A DNA stretch of 64,000 nt from positions 23,704,172 through 23,768,171 of the forward strand of contig NC_049988.1 in assembly GCF_000003815.2 (NCBI RefSeq), in the 5' to 3' direction. Made by a program: the position numbers and the translations under genes. Positions within the stretch are counted from its first letter, which is position 1. Each line of letters opens with the position of its first letter. The stretch is from Branchiostoma floridae (Eukaryota > Chordata > Leptocardii > Amphioxiformes > Branchiostomatidae). Positions 23,736 through 35,469 of this stretch are shown here, one piece after another. The notes beneath the pieces are model-generated. The model worked only from the letters and a program-made list of their open reading frames with translations, did no database searches and was not told the origin of the DNA.

Positions 23736-26700
23736 AGTTCATGTACTGGTGGTTGTGAGCGCCCTTTGGTGGAAACAGACAATGAGAAAAGCTTCTACGA
23801 AGGTGTTGAAGGCTGTGGGATCCAGTGTCAAAATCCACTCTTCACAGACGCTGAACATGAGCGCATCCACAAGTTCATCGCTGGGTTTGGAGCCGTGACT
23901 GTTGTTTTTACATTCTTCACTTTGGTGAGTGGTCAGAAAACTACGTTGTCTTATTGTCTATAGCCTTCAGAATGTATGGGTCATGCAGTCTCCCTGCTCT
24001 TGTTGGAGGTCTGTTTTCACAAGATGGAAACATGAACAATGGTGGCAATGATAGTATGAGACATTTGCTCCCATCGGTGGATTTGTTATCTTACCTGCTA
24101 GAATCAGACAATTTTCTTTGTGAAAAGACATCCAGTCTCGCTTCCAACAAAGAAATTACTCATGCTGTATGTTATCCTTAGCCTCCAAGCAGACCCTACG
24201 GTTCATTAGAGATAGTATCAAAGCTGACAAAGGAGTATAGCCGGCCAAAAGGAGTCAAACGGGCACCGCTATACTCCTTTGCCAGCTTTGATACTATCTC
24301 TAAGGCACTGTAGGGTCTGCTTGGATTTACTGTGTTATCCTGTTCACTGTTCAGCCAAGGTGTTGCAGGGCTTTAGTCGTATTGACAAGCCCCGCGCGGC
24401 CGTGTAAACTGGACCGAGCTTGGTGCTGCGGCGGCCAGCTGCACTCAGTTTACACTGGGGGTCCGGCTCCCGTACTCTGACTCTAAAGGGTAGCTGTAAG
24501 TTGGAAATTAATTCAAACTGAAAAAGTCAATATTTTGACTCTTAAAATTGATAACTGGGGATTACATCTCAAGTACTCATTTCCCCAACTACAACCATGG
24601 AGGATGCCAAAGGTATGTCCTCACTTTTCAACTTGCCTAAAAAACACCAACGTTACGTGTTTGGTTCCACCATGCTGTTTACAACAAATTAACCCACATT
24701 TTCGTTTTTATCTCCAACTAGATCAAATTTCCCTGTGTGGGGGGGGGGGGACATTTCATCCTCCAAGGAGCTTTTGCTGGAACAGTTTATAATTTATACG
24801 ATAAATTTCAAGACATTTCACTGGAAAGGTAGGTCACACATATAACCTTATACATAGTAAGACTAAGACATTATTTAATCCTACGTACAACAGGCTACAT
24901 TCTTGGTGGACTGGAAGAACTCTAGCCGCTACCCGGCCCTCATCTTGTTCTACATCAATGGCTGCTTCTTTGTGGGCAGCATCGGTTGGCTGGCTCAGTT
25001 CAGCGAGGGAGCGAGGGATGACATCGTTTGTAGATCAGATGGGACCATGAGAATTGCAGAACCCAGGTACATGTGTCAATCTTCTTCTGTAGTAAGTCAA
25101 CTATAAACAGACATCCATGGATAGGGATATGGATATTATACAACACAGGAAGTTTGAATGGGATGTTATATAGTAGGACCATAGTAGCATTTGTATCTGA
25201 CTTCATATTGCAGTAAAATACAATATAAGACACAACTGACTTACTTACAAATATGAAGATGTGAAATGTGTGTTTCTAAGGGACCTGACGTTATTTACCG
25301 GGGGGAGGGCTGGTGCAAAATAGGTCTGGTAAAAAATTTTTCAATGGCCCTCCCCCCGCCCCAAAAATTTTTTCAATGGCCCCCCCCCCCAAATTTTTCC
25401 TTGCCTTTTCCATTGCACCAAGGAGCTTTTATCTTTGATTACACACAGTCTGTCATTAAATAATATAGCAATAACAATAGCGGTAGCATTGTTTGAACGT
25501 GACGACAATCGGGGTGTCAAGACCCGCGCGTCAACAAATTACGCACGTTGGAGTCCTACTGGGGCATATGTTATCTCCCAAAGTTTTACAACAGCCGAGT
25601 TTTCATTTTGATGATATATTATATACAAACATGTAGCACTTGATGTTGTTACACTCACGCTGCAACGGTTATAAGACTTACCTTGTCTGATATCACTTCT
25701 CCGATCTACGTGAAAAATTTCGCGCCACCATGAGTACGTCATATGCAGCAGAGAGCCCGCTGTCACGAAAGTAAACATCGTAATGTTTTATCCCTTTGCC
25801 GTCCGTGAACCATTCCGTATACAAAGAACAGATGCACGCAGGATTGATATTTATACCAATTTTAGTTTCTATAGTTTTCTTAAACTTCGTGCGAACATGG
25901 AATCACACGACAGAGGTGGCTGCAGAAAATTTCTCAGTATGGGGAGGGCGAACTATATCAACGTAATCCTTGGGGTTCCGGGGGCATGCTCCCCCGGGAA
26001 AATTTGGAAATCTTGACTATCTGAAACGATCTTTCCTAAATTTTGATGGGCAAAATTTGCTGGCAGACTAAGCTTTAAGTTTAATAGCCTTTCTATTAGA
26101 ACTTCACATGGTTTTGAGGGCGACGTCACGACGCCCCCAACATATTTCCACGATTTCGAGCGCCGGGCATGGCACGAGCCGTCGCAAGGTAGGTCTGGAG
26201 AAATGTCAGGGGCACATTTTGCTTGTATTTATCAAGGCCCCTAAGGCAATTTTTTTTTCAATGGCCCCCCCCCCCTCGGCTCAAAAATTTTTTCAATGGC
26301 TCCCCCCCCCCCCCACCAAAAATTTTTCAATGACCCCCCCCCACCTATNNNNNNNNNNNNNNNNNNNNNNNNNNNNNNNNNNNNNNNNNNNNNNNNNNNN
26401 NNNNNNNNNNNNNNNNNNNNNNNNNNNNNNNNNNNNNNNNNNNNNNNNNNNNNNNNNNNNNNNNNNNNNNNNNNNNNNNNNNNNNNNNNNNNNNNNNNNN
26501 NNNNNNNNNNNNNNNNNNNNNNNNNNNNNNNNNNNNNNNNNNNNNNNNNNNNNNNNNNNNNNNNNNNNNNNNNNNNNNNNNNNNNNNNNNNNNNNNNNNN
26601 NNNNNNNNNNNNNNNNNNNNNNNNNNNNNNNNNNNNNNNNNNNNNNNNNNNNNNNNNNNNNNNNNNNNNNNNNNNNNNNNNNNTCGTTCACTTGTCCTCT

Positions 26701-29700
26701 GGCCAGTGGTGCGTAGAGTTGACTAGGATTTGCCGTCTGCTTTGTATGACTTTGTGTTAATGTAAAGTGGAGCATAGTTCTCTCAGGTCACAATAGTGAC
26801 TGCCTAGAGAAGCTCTTAGTTCCTACTCTATCTCTACCCTAGTCATTAAGGCAACTGTATATACCACAGGGCTCGAAATTCCATACATAAACCTAAGAAA
26901 ATATTTGGGTGCACCCTGTGCACCCACTGAAAAAAATAGGGTGCACAGTTCCAATTTTGGCACTGAAAAAAATTGGGTGCACAGTTCCAATTTTGGGTGC
27001 ACCTGGGTGCACATGCACCCAGTATTTCGAGCCCTTTACCAGTATATGAAATGTGTTTGAGTTGACTAATCTTATTGTTGTTTGTCAGGTGGATGGTGAC
27101 TCCTTGAGTGGTATTTGCTTCGTGGGTTACCAGAACCATGAATATCGTGCTGGGTTCCTGCTGGCACCAGTAGCCGTGGTATTAGCCAGCGGGCTGTGGT
27201 TCCTGGGCAATGGTAGGATATCTCTACCTACAGTTAACTGTGATATACATGTTATTAGCAAAAGTGACTTTCATTCAGTTTTGTACAAGAGAAGGAGCTA
27301 GGATAAAACTACAGTTATGGTGCATCCAGTGTATAATCACCCTTGATATATGATTGTATAGTAGAATAAAATAAAATAACTCTCCCATGCATTGGAAGTT
27401 GAATTAATCATATTGCAAGTAAGATTTGACGTCTGATTGGAACTCCAGTTTGTATTTGTTAAAGGATGTACTTTTTCTATAATGACATAATCAGGGGTGC
27501 CTAGACATTTGTACAAATTTTATGACAAACGCATAAACCAACTATGTGAAAGCGTACAAATCTTATGTGAGTGATGTAACCCTGGTGAAACGAAATAAAT
27601 GGAATGAATTGTGATAAGAATGAATCACCATATGAAATGCACAAATGTTATGAGATGCGCACAAACCTTATACAAGATGAGCCAACTGCTGCCAGGGTCT
27701 AGTGACAAATGGAGCGGGATTTTCAAGATGGTGGCCTCGGTCTTCGACAAAATTCTTATGAATCATCAAATGCATGCAAATGTTGAGGCACCCCTGAGTG
27801 TGCTCCCTCAAAATGTTGTATGTGTCAAAAGCAGTGAGATAGTCTATTTCTGACAAACTTACTGCCCTTATTTTCTACCTGACATGCTCAACATAAAGGG
27901 ATCTCAGCTGTGGTAGGTGTGATGTAGGAGTTCTGTGTTTGTAAGTGTAAGATATTTACAACATTAAGAGAAACCAAAAGATTCAAAAATCTATCACTCA
28001 CTATGATTATACTAAGCAACATAAACTCGGCACAAAAAGTTTCGCATATCAACTTTGGTTGATCATATGATGTTTCTGCATTATTGATTTTAATGTATTA
28101 TATATCAATTGAAAGCTTGTATGATTCCCTTTCCTATGGTATCAAACTCATCATGCTTGTAAACTCACGAAATGAGCATGGGGCTCCTCTGGTACTCTTG
28201 TAGTTTAAAAATCACTGTAAGCAACAGCCTGGATCTGATCTTCCACCTTTGTGATATTAGGAGGAAAACTTTTTTGTGTTATGTAATAAAAAAAAAAACA
28301 TCTAGATTTGACGATTTGAGCGCTGACCAGTTTTATATGCTAAGTAGTGACCAGCCACTGGTGTGGCTTGTTCTTATAAGTAAGAAAGGAGACATCTTTG
28401 TTCTGGCTACAATTTCTGTAAGCCATACATGTAGACATGATGACAGAAAAAGATAATTCTACCCAAGTTAACATTTGGGTTCTGTTTATTATCTATTGGG
28501 ATAAGACTATCATGGCCTGTATTCCTTGGTAGAAGTACAGATTTATTTGTTTGCATGAATGACATGATATTTGTCCTTCCATAGGAATGTTCACCTTGGT
28601 GAAGATACAGATTGACAACCCAGACATCCTCAGTAGCAGGGCCTCCACCAAGATCAAGGAGACAATAGTCCGACTAGGTAAACATGGCAGCAAACAACAT
28701 AGATGATAGAGCACAAGTACACTGTATACCTTTATGTACACACTGTTATCTACAGCCCCCGTCCTCAATAGCAGTTAGGGTGTAAAAATGTGCGTCACAG
28801 ACTCACAGTACTTACCAAAGCTGTAGAGATTCCTCTGTGCACAACAGCGCTGAATGGTAGGAGAATACATCAGTTTTCAGACTTTTAAGTTGGATTAAGA
28901 TGTTGTTCTGTCTGTCTTTTATTACTGAACTGAACTCTGCATGAATTTGTGCCTAGATACTGTTACTGGTTACAGCCTATGCGTTGGCTGCTGTTCCATG
29001 ACCTCCGCTGGGTTTCAAAATTAATATAAATGGGATCAAAATAGCCGGCAAATTTAAGCTTGTTTTCTCATATTTTGTACATTGTACTCTGAACTCACAC
29101 ATATTCAATTTTTATACCTTTCTTGTTCACCCTGCTATAGATTTTGAGGACCTTTACCATGTAAATCCCCATAGGCAAAATACTGTGTTTGGCTACCTTA
29201 TCTTTACTTAGTTATTTCTATATACTTTAACTAGGGTAACTCTCTAACTGACCAATTTTAGGTAGCAGTATAGCACTGTCAGATAAAGGACTAGGTAGGA
29301 ATGTGAAATTTACTTCCCTCTACTATGCTCATACAGTGCTTCAGTACAAATCTCTCGTGTTCTTGAATGAATTTTTTTCCTACTGACTGCTCAATGAGGT
29401 TTGATTTTCTTTCAGGAATTTTTGCCTTTCTTGCCCTTGGGTTTGTGTTCATCACATTTGCCTGCCACGTGTACGAGTTCTCCAACCATGCAGAGTGGGA
29501 GCAGAGTTTCAGAGATTACATCAGGTAAGGTTCCTCCTACATTAGTCCATGTCTTAATCTGGTGACGGAGGAAACATTCTATATAGTCCACGGGCCAGGT
29601 CCCCCAAAATTTGATAAAAAAGTCCGTTGAGTGTAATTATTGAAATACTCGTAACTCTTGATAGAATTGACAGATTTTGCTTTAAAGCTCAAAATGCAGA

Positions 29701-32700
29701 TAAACATGTGGCATATTGAGAAAACGTATCAGGCAGGCTGAACGAAATAATGCCAGGATGTAAAATACTGACAAAAAGCTTAATCCTTTGTAATTCCTGT
29801 GGTATGTTTCACTTATAACCCAATTTTCACTGGATATTATTGATATTTTATTTATCTGTCCCGTCCTTTTCAATAAAGGACCAAATGGCCAGGTCAATTT
29901 GGATGACATGACTTGGTCACGTGACTACAGTAGGATAGCCGTGCATGACAACTGGTTATCATAGCTTAAAATAAACTTTGGTTCCTGCTAATAGAAAAAG
30001 CCATGATAGCACTTGTCCCTCTTGGTGTTACCAAAAAAAACCCCGGCCCATGGACTTATAGAACAGTGGAGTATGAAGTACAAAATGTATACGGACTAGG
30101 TGTATGTATATATGAACCTGAGGCTGTGTTTGTCAGGTGTGAGGCAAACGTGACAATAGCAGAGCAGCTGTCCAACCAGCCCATCCCGGAGTGCTCCATG
30201 AAGAGTCGGCCAAGTCTCATCATCATGGAGATTCACTTGTTCGCCTTCTTTGGTGCAGGTGAGCCATTATTGTTTACACTATAATTCATATTACAGGTAC
30301 CAATATTCAGTCTGGCCTTTGTCAGGTAAGGTCAACTACAAATTTTTCAATTAAAGGAAAAAACAACTGTTTTCTGTATCAGGCACAAACAATGACAAAC
30401 ATACCCAAAACATAACCTTCAAGGCGAAGGCAATAAAAAAGACAAATATCCTGCATAGCATTAATCTACTCTAACTTGCATGTGCTTGCCCACAAGTTAC
30501 ATTAAAAATGATGACAGTTAAAACAGATCAACATAACTGAATAGATGGAAACATCAACAACATAGTGTAAGTATGGTGGTGGAACTGATACATGTATTGT
30601 ATTTTTGTGCACAGGTATTACAATGAGTACCTGGGTCTGGACTAAAGCCACCTTTGCAACCTGGAAGAGATTCTGGAAGAGGTAGGTTTCCTGTACCTGA
30701 CCTGGGACTGGGTACACACTCATCAAAGCCCAGACAAAATGGTTGAATTTTCTAGAAGGACTTTTATACTTTGAGTCAAAAATCCAACAGAATGATGCTT
30801 GTTTATCAATATGAATATTTACCTTGGTTAGTGCTACAAGTCCAGTCTGGATGTGTACACTATGATGACGATGATGATGATGTGTACAGTGATAAACTTG
30901 TGCCCCAGTCCTGGGCTGTCTTCATGTCTGCTGGGGACCTCTGCTCACCATCATCTGCACCAATAGTCTCTTCCATTATGTTCCCACAATAGTTGTTACC
31001 ATTACTTCTTTTTTAAAACTTCTAATTACTTGTACTTTGATGATGTAAATCGTACCTGTAAAGATGTAAATCTTACCTATCTACCCAATAGTTTTCTGGC
31101 ACAGCAACACTACAGGGTGTCCATAGGTTTGCAATCATATTGTATAACCATGTGGCTTTGAATATGGAGGGCTTCACCAAATACACTAGGGAAAGAAGAC
31201 AAAACAAGATGAAAGGAACTGTACCTAAGTTTAAGTTTAAAGGACAGCATCAGAAAATTTTCAATTCATTATTTTCCAGTAGTTTACTCATTAAAAAGTT
31301 GATGTACGTCAATTTTTACATTGATCCGCCTAATATGGCCCTGTAGACACGTTTGAACTTCGCGCTCTCCTCCTTTCCCCGCCGCGCTGGCCGATGACGT
31401 AATGGCCGCGTTCTGAGAGTCTGACGTCACAGATCCAAAACTTCTAGCCAGCCATTTTGCTCCGTGAACCTCGGTCCTCTCAGCGGTAAATAATCACTCC
31501 GCCATTCTGGAGTTCAGTCCGTAGTTGTTGACAATTACTTTCGTGGACCTGTAAGTCGCATTGTGAGCTGTCTACGAAGCCATAGTCCCCGGGAGACTAA
31601 ACATGAATGAGCTTGCCTGCGAGTAAACCGCGCGGCGACGGGACGAAATCAAAACAATGGCGGTGGGGAAGGTTCACGCACCGTGCCATTCTGGACTGTT
31701 ACAAGAGCGAGTTTGGGTCAATCCTTACCTTCTCCTTTCCAGACAGCACAGCGATAATTACACGTAAGCTTCCACGAATTTTGGTTGAATTCACAGTTGT
31801 CCAACTGGCAGTGACATTAAAAAAAAGAAACATTTTCCTCTGACAACATACCCTTGATCACTACATATCGAACGATCCCCTTATCGCGCCGAAACAGATA
31901 GCACCGCAACTTGTACAGATTCGAGCGAGTTACGCCTCGCCTCTCACTTTATTTTCTGTTTCTCAGGTAAATTATCTGCACTGTCCGGTTTTTCAATCAT
32001 GTAGCTTTGGCGGAGATTGTTGGGTGTTCCATCAAAATAAATCACGGACTCTGAAACGAAGCCGACATTTCGCGCCATTCACAATGCCGGCCTGTGTTGT
32101 ATGTATGTTTCGGCGCGAAAAGGGGATCGTCCGATGTTGTCAGAGGAAAATGTTTCTTTTTTTTTTAATGTCACTGCCAGTTGGACAACTGTGAATTCAA
32201 CCAAAATTCGTGGAAGCTTACGTGTAATTATCGCTGTGCTGTCCGGAAAGGAGAAGGTAAGGATTGACCCAAACTCGCTCTTGTAACAGTCCAGAATGGC
32301 ACGGTGCGTGAACCTTCCCCACAGCCATTGTTTTGATTTCGTCCCGTCGCCGCGCGGTTTACTCGCAGGCAAGCTCATTCATGTTTAGTCTCCCGGGGAC
32401 TATGGCTTCGTAGACAGGTCACAATGCGACTTACAGGTCCACGAAAGTAATTGTCAACAACTACGGACTGAACTCCAGAATGGCGGAGTGATTATTTACC
32501 GCTGAGAGGACCGAGGTTCACGGAGCAAAATGGCTGGCTAGAAGTTTTGGATCTGTGACGTCAGACTCTCAGAACGCGGCCATTACGTCATCGGCCAGCG
32601 CGGCGGGGAAAGGAGGAGAGCGCGAAGTTCAAACGTGTCTACAGGGTCATTTTAGGCGGATCAATGTAAAAATTGACGTACATCAACTTTTTAATGAGTA

Positions 32701-34221
32701 AACTACTGGAAAATAATGAATTGAAAATTTTCTGATGCTGTCCTTTAAGAAAAGGATTATGAAAATCTGAAGAAGGCAAATGGGAACTAGAAACTTTAAG
32801 GCAGAATTTTTGCAGACATGCAGCTAATATCCTAACCTAGTTCTAAGCTCTAAGTCTGATTAATTCACTGAAGTTCTAAGCTCCGATTGTCTCTTGATAG
32901 AAGGAAAAATGATAATAACACACAACAGCGAAATCAATATGTATATATATAGCTAGGGAAAACATAAGAAGACCTGAAAAATTCCTGTAACAAGTGTGAT
33001 GTCTCATGCTCAAAATTTCAATTTTTGCTGTGTCCTGTTTTAATCTTCATATAACCAGAATTTCTAATCTATACCTGCAGTTGCCATGTTTAATGCCTTT
33101 TTGTCCCTATACTTTATAGGATCACAGGAAAGGCAGGTGATGAGCCCAGAAGGTTACATAAAACCAGGATGATAGCCAAGGCTTTTGCCCGACGAAGAGA
33201 ACTGCAAGATGGTGACCAGGCTGAGCGCCTGTCCTACAGCTTCCAGACAGTCTCCCATGATGACCCTGTCGGTAGGTAGCAAAGCTCATTAATTCGGGGG
33301 AGGGGGCGTGCGTCTCTTTAATGAAAATATTTTTCAAAGTAATATGTTTTTCTAATCGTCTTGTGTAGGTAAAAAAGTAGATGATGACAGGAATACATAT
33401 GTACATGACATTGTACATTTGCAGTTTCATAGATGCAAAATATATACTATAGTCTTACTGATGTTGGTAGATCAGACTTAGAGACTAAGACAGGAAAAAA
33501 TGATGAAGAGAGAAGCTCCTACAGAGAGAGAGCTCTGATGTTGATACTAAAGTCTCACTGTTTTGGGACCTGAAGTCAGATTTGTCTTTGATTTACAGTC
33601 TGGGGAGAAATCTTTGTTTTGTTTGTTTGTGCCTTTATTTATACTCCAAAGTTTATACTCGTCGGTGCCGCTTTTCATGGAGGTCGAGTTGGGAGGAGTA
33701 TCAGGTCAAATAATAATGTTAACACAAAATTTCTATCGATAATACAGAGAATAGCAGAATGCTGAATACATAAATAAATAAATGAATGATAATAATCATT
33801 AGCTCGTTAATTCCATACTCGTTCGTGGATTGCCACCATGACAGAAGTCTTTTGAAAGTTGAGGTTGCAGCTCTAGCGTCCAGTACGAGTCAATTCCAAA
33901 GAAGTAGTAGAGCCAGAGTAGGCCAGTGATCTTCTGTAAACCTGTCTCATGGGTTCAGGTACTACTAGAAGATTGGAAGCTCTACGTCTGGTGCTCCTGA
34001 CAGACTTGTCCCTGCAGTAGTCAAGGTGTTCCCGTTATTGTTTAAAGTTGTATTGAAACATGGCTGTATCTTGTCAGGGATAAACCTGAACCTGGATAAG
34101 GAAGAAGACCAGGAGCAGCCGAGTGACTCCAATGAGAAACCTCAGAACTTTGCCAAAGCTGTGCCCAAGCTGGTGGCCCGGAGAGGAGCCATCGTACCCC
34201 GCATGCCACAGGCACTGGCAG
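23736..34221 (+). CDS. SMO: Smoothened, Hedgehog pathway seven-pass receptor (5' incomplete)
   Basis: This is a class F seven-pass receptor that carries the Hedgehog signal from Patched to PKA/GLI at the membrane and cilium. Visible exons: 23736-23924, 24894-25066, 27089-27212, 28585-28677, 29416-29524, 30137-30258, 30615-30681, 33120-33271 and 34078-34221, all with GT/AG borders and matching phases. Diagnostic segments are [20 protein letters not shown] (end of the Cys-rich region), [13 protein letters not shown] (TM2), [16 protein letters not shown] (ECL2/TM5), [19 protein letters not shown] (ECL3) and [19 protein letters not shown] (TM7/helix 8). The tail keeps RRGAI, the reported PKA-pseudosubstrate core. 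The exon covering TM3 to early TM5 should lie in the 26349-26683 gap: the flanking phases (2 and 0) need one more exon. The Cys-rich domain is not found. The visible tail is only about 100 residues, shorter than in vertebrates. Confidence 0.95.
24183..24325. mobile_element. Hairpin MITE (CTCCAAGCAGA ends) in SMO intron
   Basis: The two halves are near-perfect reverse complements: CTCCAAGCAGACCCTACGG, then AGAGATAGTATCAAAGCTG and AAAGGAGTATAGC, mirrored after a loop of about 26 bases. With almost 60 bp of stem on each side the transcript would fold into one long hairpin. A relative with the same ends is at 42282-42459. No coding capacity. Confidence 0.8.
25290..26348. repeat. Low-complexity TTTTTCAATGGCCCCCCCC repeats
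   Basis: Units of AAAAATTTTTTCAATGGC followed by 8-13 C occur twice at about 25330-25395 and three times at about 26245-26345, running into a gap. The surroundings (TAGGTCTGG, GGGGAGGGC) are also partly shared, which suggests two copies of one element in the intron between SMO exons 24894-25066 and 27089-27212. No coding sequence recognised. Confidence 0.55.
26349..26683. other. Assembly gap (335 N) hiding an SMO exon
   Basis: It lies between exons for TM1-2 and for ECL2/TM5. The missing part of a standard Smoothened is about 70 residues (about 215 bp), which fits in this gap. The C-runs just before it are a likely cause of the break. Confidence 0.95.
26869..27034. mobile_element. Small MITE with GGGCTCGAAAT inverted ends
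   Basis: GGGCTCGAAAT opens and ATTTCGAGCCC closes a 166-bp element. The interior has repeated GGGTGCACAGTTCCAATTTTGG units. It sits 55 bp upstream of the SMO exon at 27089, close enough to matter for acceptor choice. No coding capacity. Confidence 0.75.
27492..27796. mobile_element. Decayed second copy of the CAGGGGTGCC MITE
   Basis: It starts CAGGGGTGCCTAGACATTTG and ends with AAATGTTGAGGCACCCCTG; the core GGAGCGGGATTTTCAAGATGG is shared with 2771-3403. The iterons (ACAAAT..TATG) are eroded and the flanks show no clear target duplication, so this is an older insertion. Confidence 0.75.
31241..32744. mobile_element. 1.5 kb foldback element with TTAA target sites
   Basis: Two arms of about 640-665 bp (31241-31905 and 32106-32744) are inverted copies with only scattered differences, separated by a spacer of about 200 bp. 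The ends read AGGACAGCATCAG, and TTAA lies immediately outside both (31237-31240 and 32745-32748). The same 78-residue open frame ([18 protein letters not shown]…) therefore appears on both strands, which is a by-product of symmetry. TTAA target sites are typical of piggyBac-type transposition (inference). It lies in the SMO intron between 30681 and 33120. Confidence 0.85.
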
Positions 34222-34656
34222 GTAGGACTTTTCTTTTGTTTTTACGATATTGGAATAAGTTCACTAGTCATTGCCTTTTTACCTTGTACAATGTATGATA
34301 TCTAATATTATGCAATGTCATTTATACATTAATATATCAATGTTTGATACGACACTTGGCACAATAATGAACTATTTAAAGACCAAGAAGTGTGCAAAGT
34401 TTGAATCCTCTCAGTAGCTGACTTTTATCGGCCCACCCTTGTTCCAGGACGCTGACGACCGCTCTCATACCTGACTTCACCCCAGGAATGAAAAAAGAAA
34501 AACTGATTGGATTTCAAAAGTGAAAATAGGCATGTGACTTAACGAGGAATGTAGCTTGATACGTTGGCAGGTTCATTTTTTTCCAAAGCTACATGTGAGT
34601 TATGGATATCAATAATTACACGTAAATTGAGCCTCTCATTTGTTCCAATGGGCTAC
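34222..34656 (+). other. 3' side of SMO; possible two-codon terminal exon
   Basis: The last visible SMO exon ends in phase 1 at a donor GCAG/GTAGG. The first strong acceptor after it (CCACCCTTGTTCCAG, exon from 34448) would add GGA CGC TGA, ending the protein in …ALAGR. No vertebrate-like extended tail is recognisable before the retroelement begins at 34657. Either the tail is naturally short, or the true last exon lies elsewhere. Confidence 0.3.
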
Positions 34657-34846
34657 TGTTACCCTCGTTCTGTCCACTTTAGATGATGTTTAGGGAGCCC
34701 AGAGGTGACACAAGAGCGACTAGGAGACTGGAGTTGAAACGACGTGAATTGATGTTTATTCCTTTTCCCGGCTACTCTCCCGACGCCTGCGCGTCGGCCC
34801 GGACTATCCCATTATCCATAAAGGGGGTTATTTCTACATGGCAACA
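34657..34846 (-). repeat. 3' LTR of the minus-strand Ty3/gypsy element
   Basis: Reverse complement of the LTR at 3743-3952, 190 bp, with TG…CA ends. Just upstream in element orientation (34847-34865) is the purine tract AAAAGAGGGGAGAG, which primes plus-strand synthesis. An AATAAA signal lies inside the LTR. Confidence 0.85.
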
Positions 34847-35469
34847 CTCTCCCCTCTTTTAAAGTCGTCTCGGAACAATAACAATAACAATAAGAAACTA
34901 TTAATGAACACATATATATCGTTGTTTAGTACTATGAAAAATAAAGGATATATTCTATTCTATTCTCCTTTGCGTTAGCCTCTTTTTTTTTTTTTTTTTT
35001 TTTTAGCTTTGGCACCGATAACATCTTTAACCTTGGCACTGATAACATCTTTAACTTTGGCACAGATAGCATCTTCAATAAACTGGCTTCACTGCTACTA
35101 ACAGAAGCTCCAATGTACTGACTGTTTTAGAACAGTTAACACAACATTAGGCCTGGTCTAAATTCTGAGCTGGAAGTCCTGCAGAGTCCACACAACTGGA
35201 ATCCATCAGTCTCTTTGTTATCTATAAATAACCAACATCAATATAGAAATATGGAATGATTTTCCACAATAACCTTGCATTTACTGTCCACGATATAATT
35301 GTCCCATGAGACTCTTCTCATTCAGCGGGTAATCCACAGGCACAGCGGCACTGGTACAGCGGGTAATCCACAGGAATAGTAATATCCACAATAACAGCAG
35401 GTAATCCACAAGAATAGTAATCCATAGCAGTTCACAGTCCACACGAATAACAGGTACTCCATGATCCCC

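Noticed and set aside
26108-26775. Frames across the 335-N gap
   Set aside because: They are made of N; the visible ends are C-rich low-complexity sequence.
31607-32378. Two open frames giving the same [12 protein letters not shown]… peptide on opposite strands
   Set aside because: They arise because the element is an inverted repeat; no domain, and the frame ends at poly-A/Lys runs.
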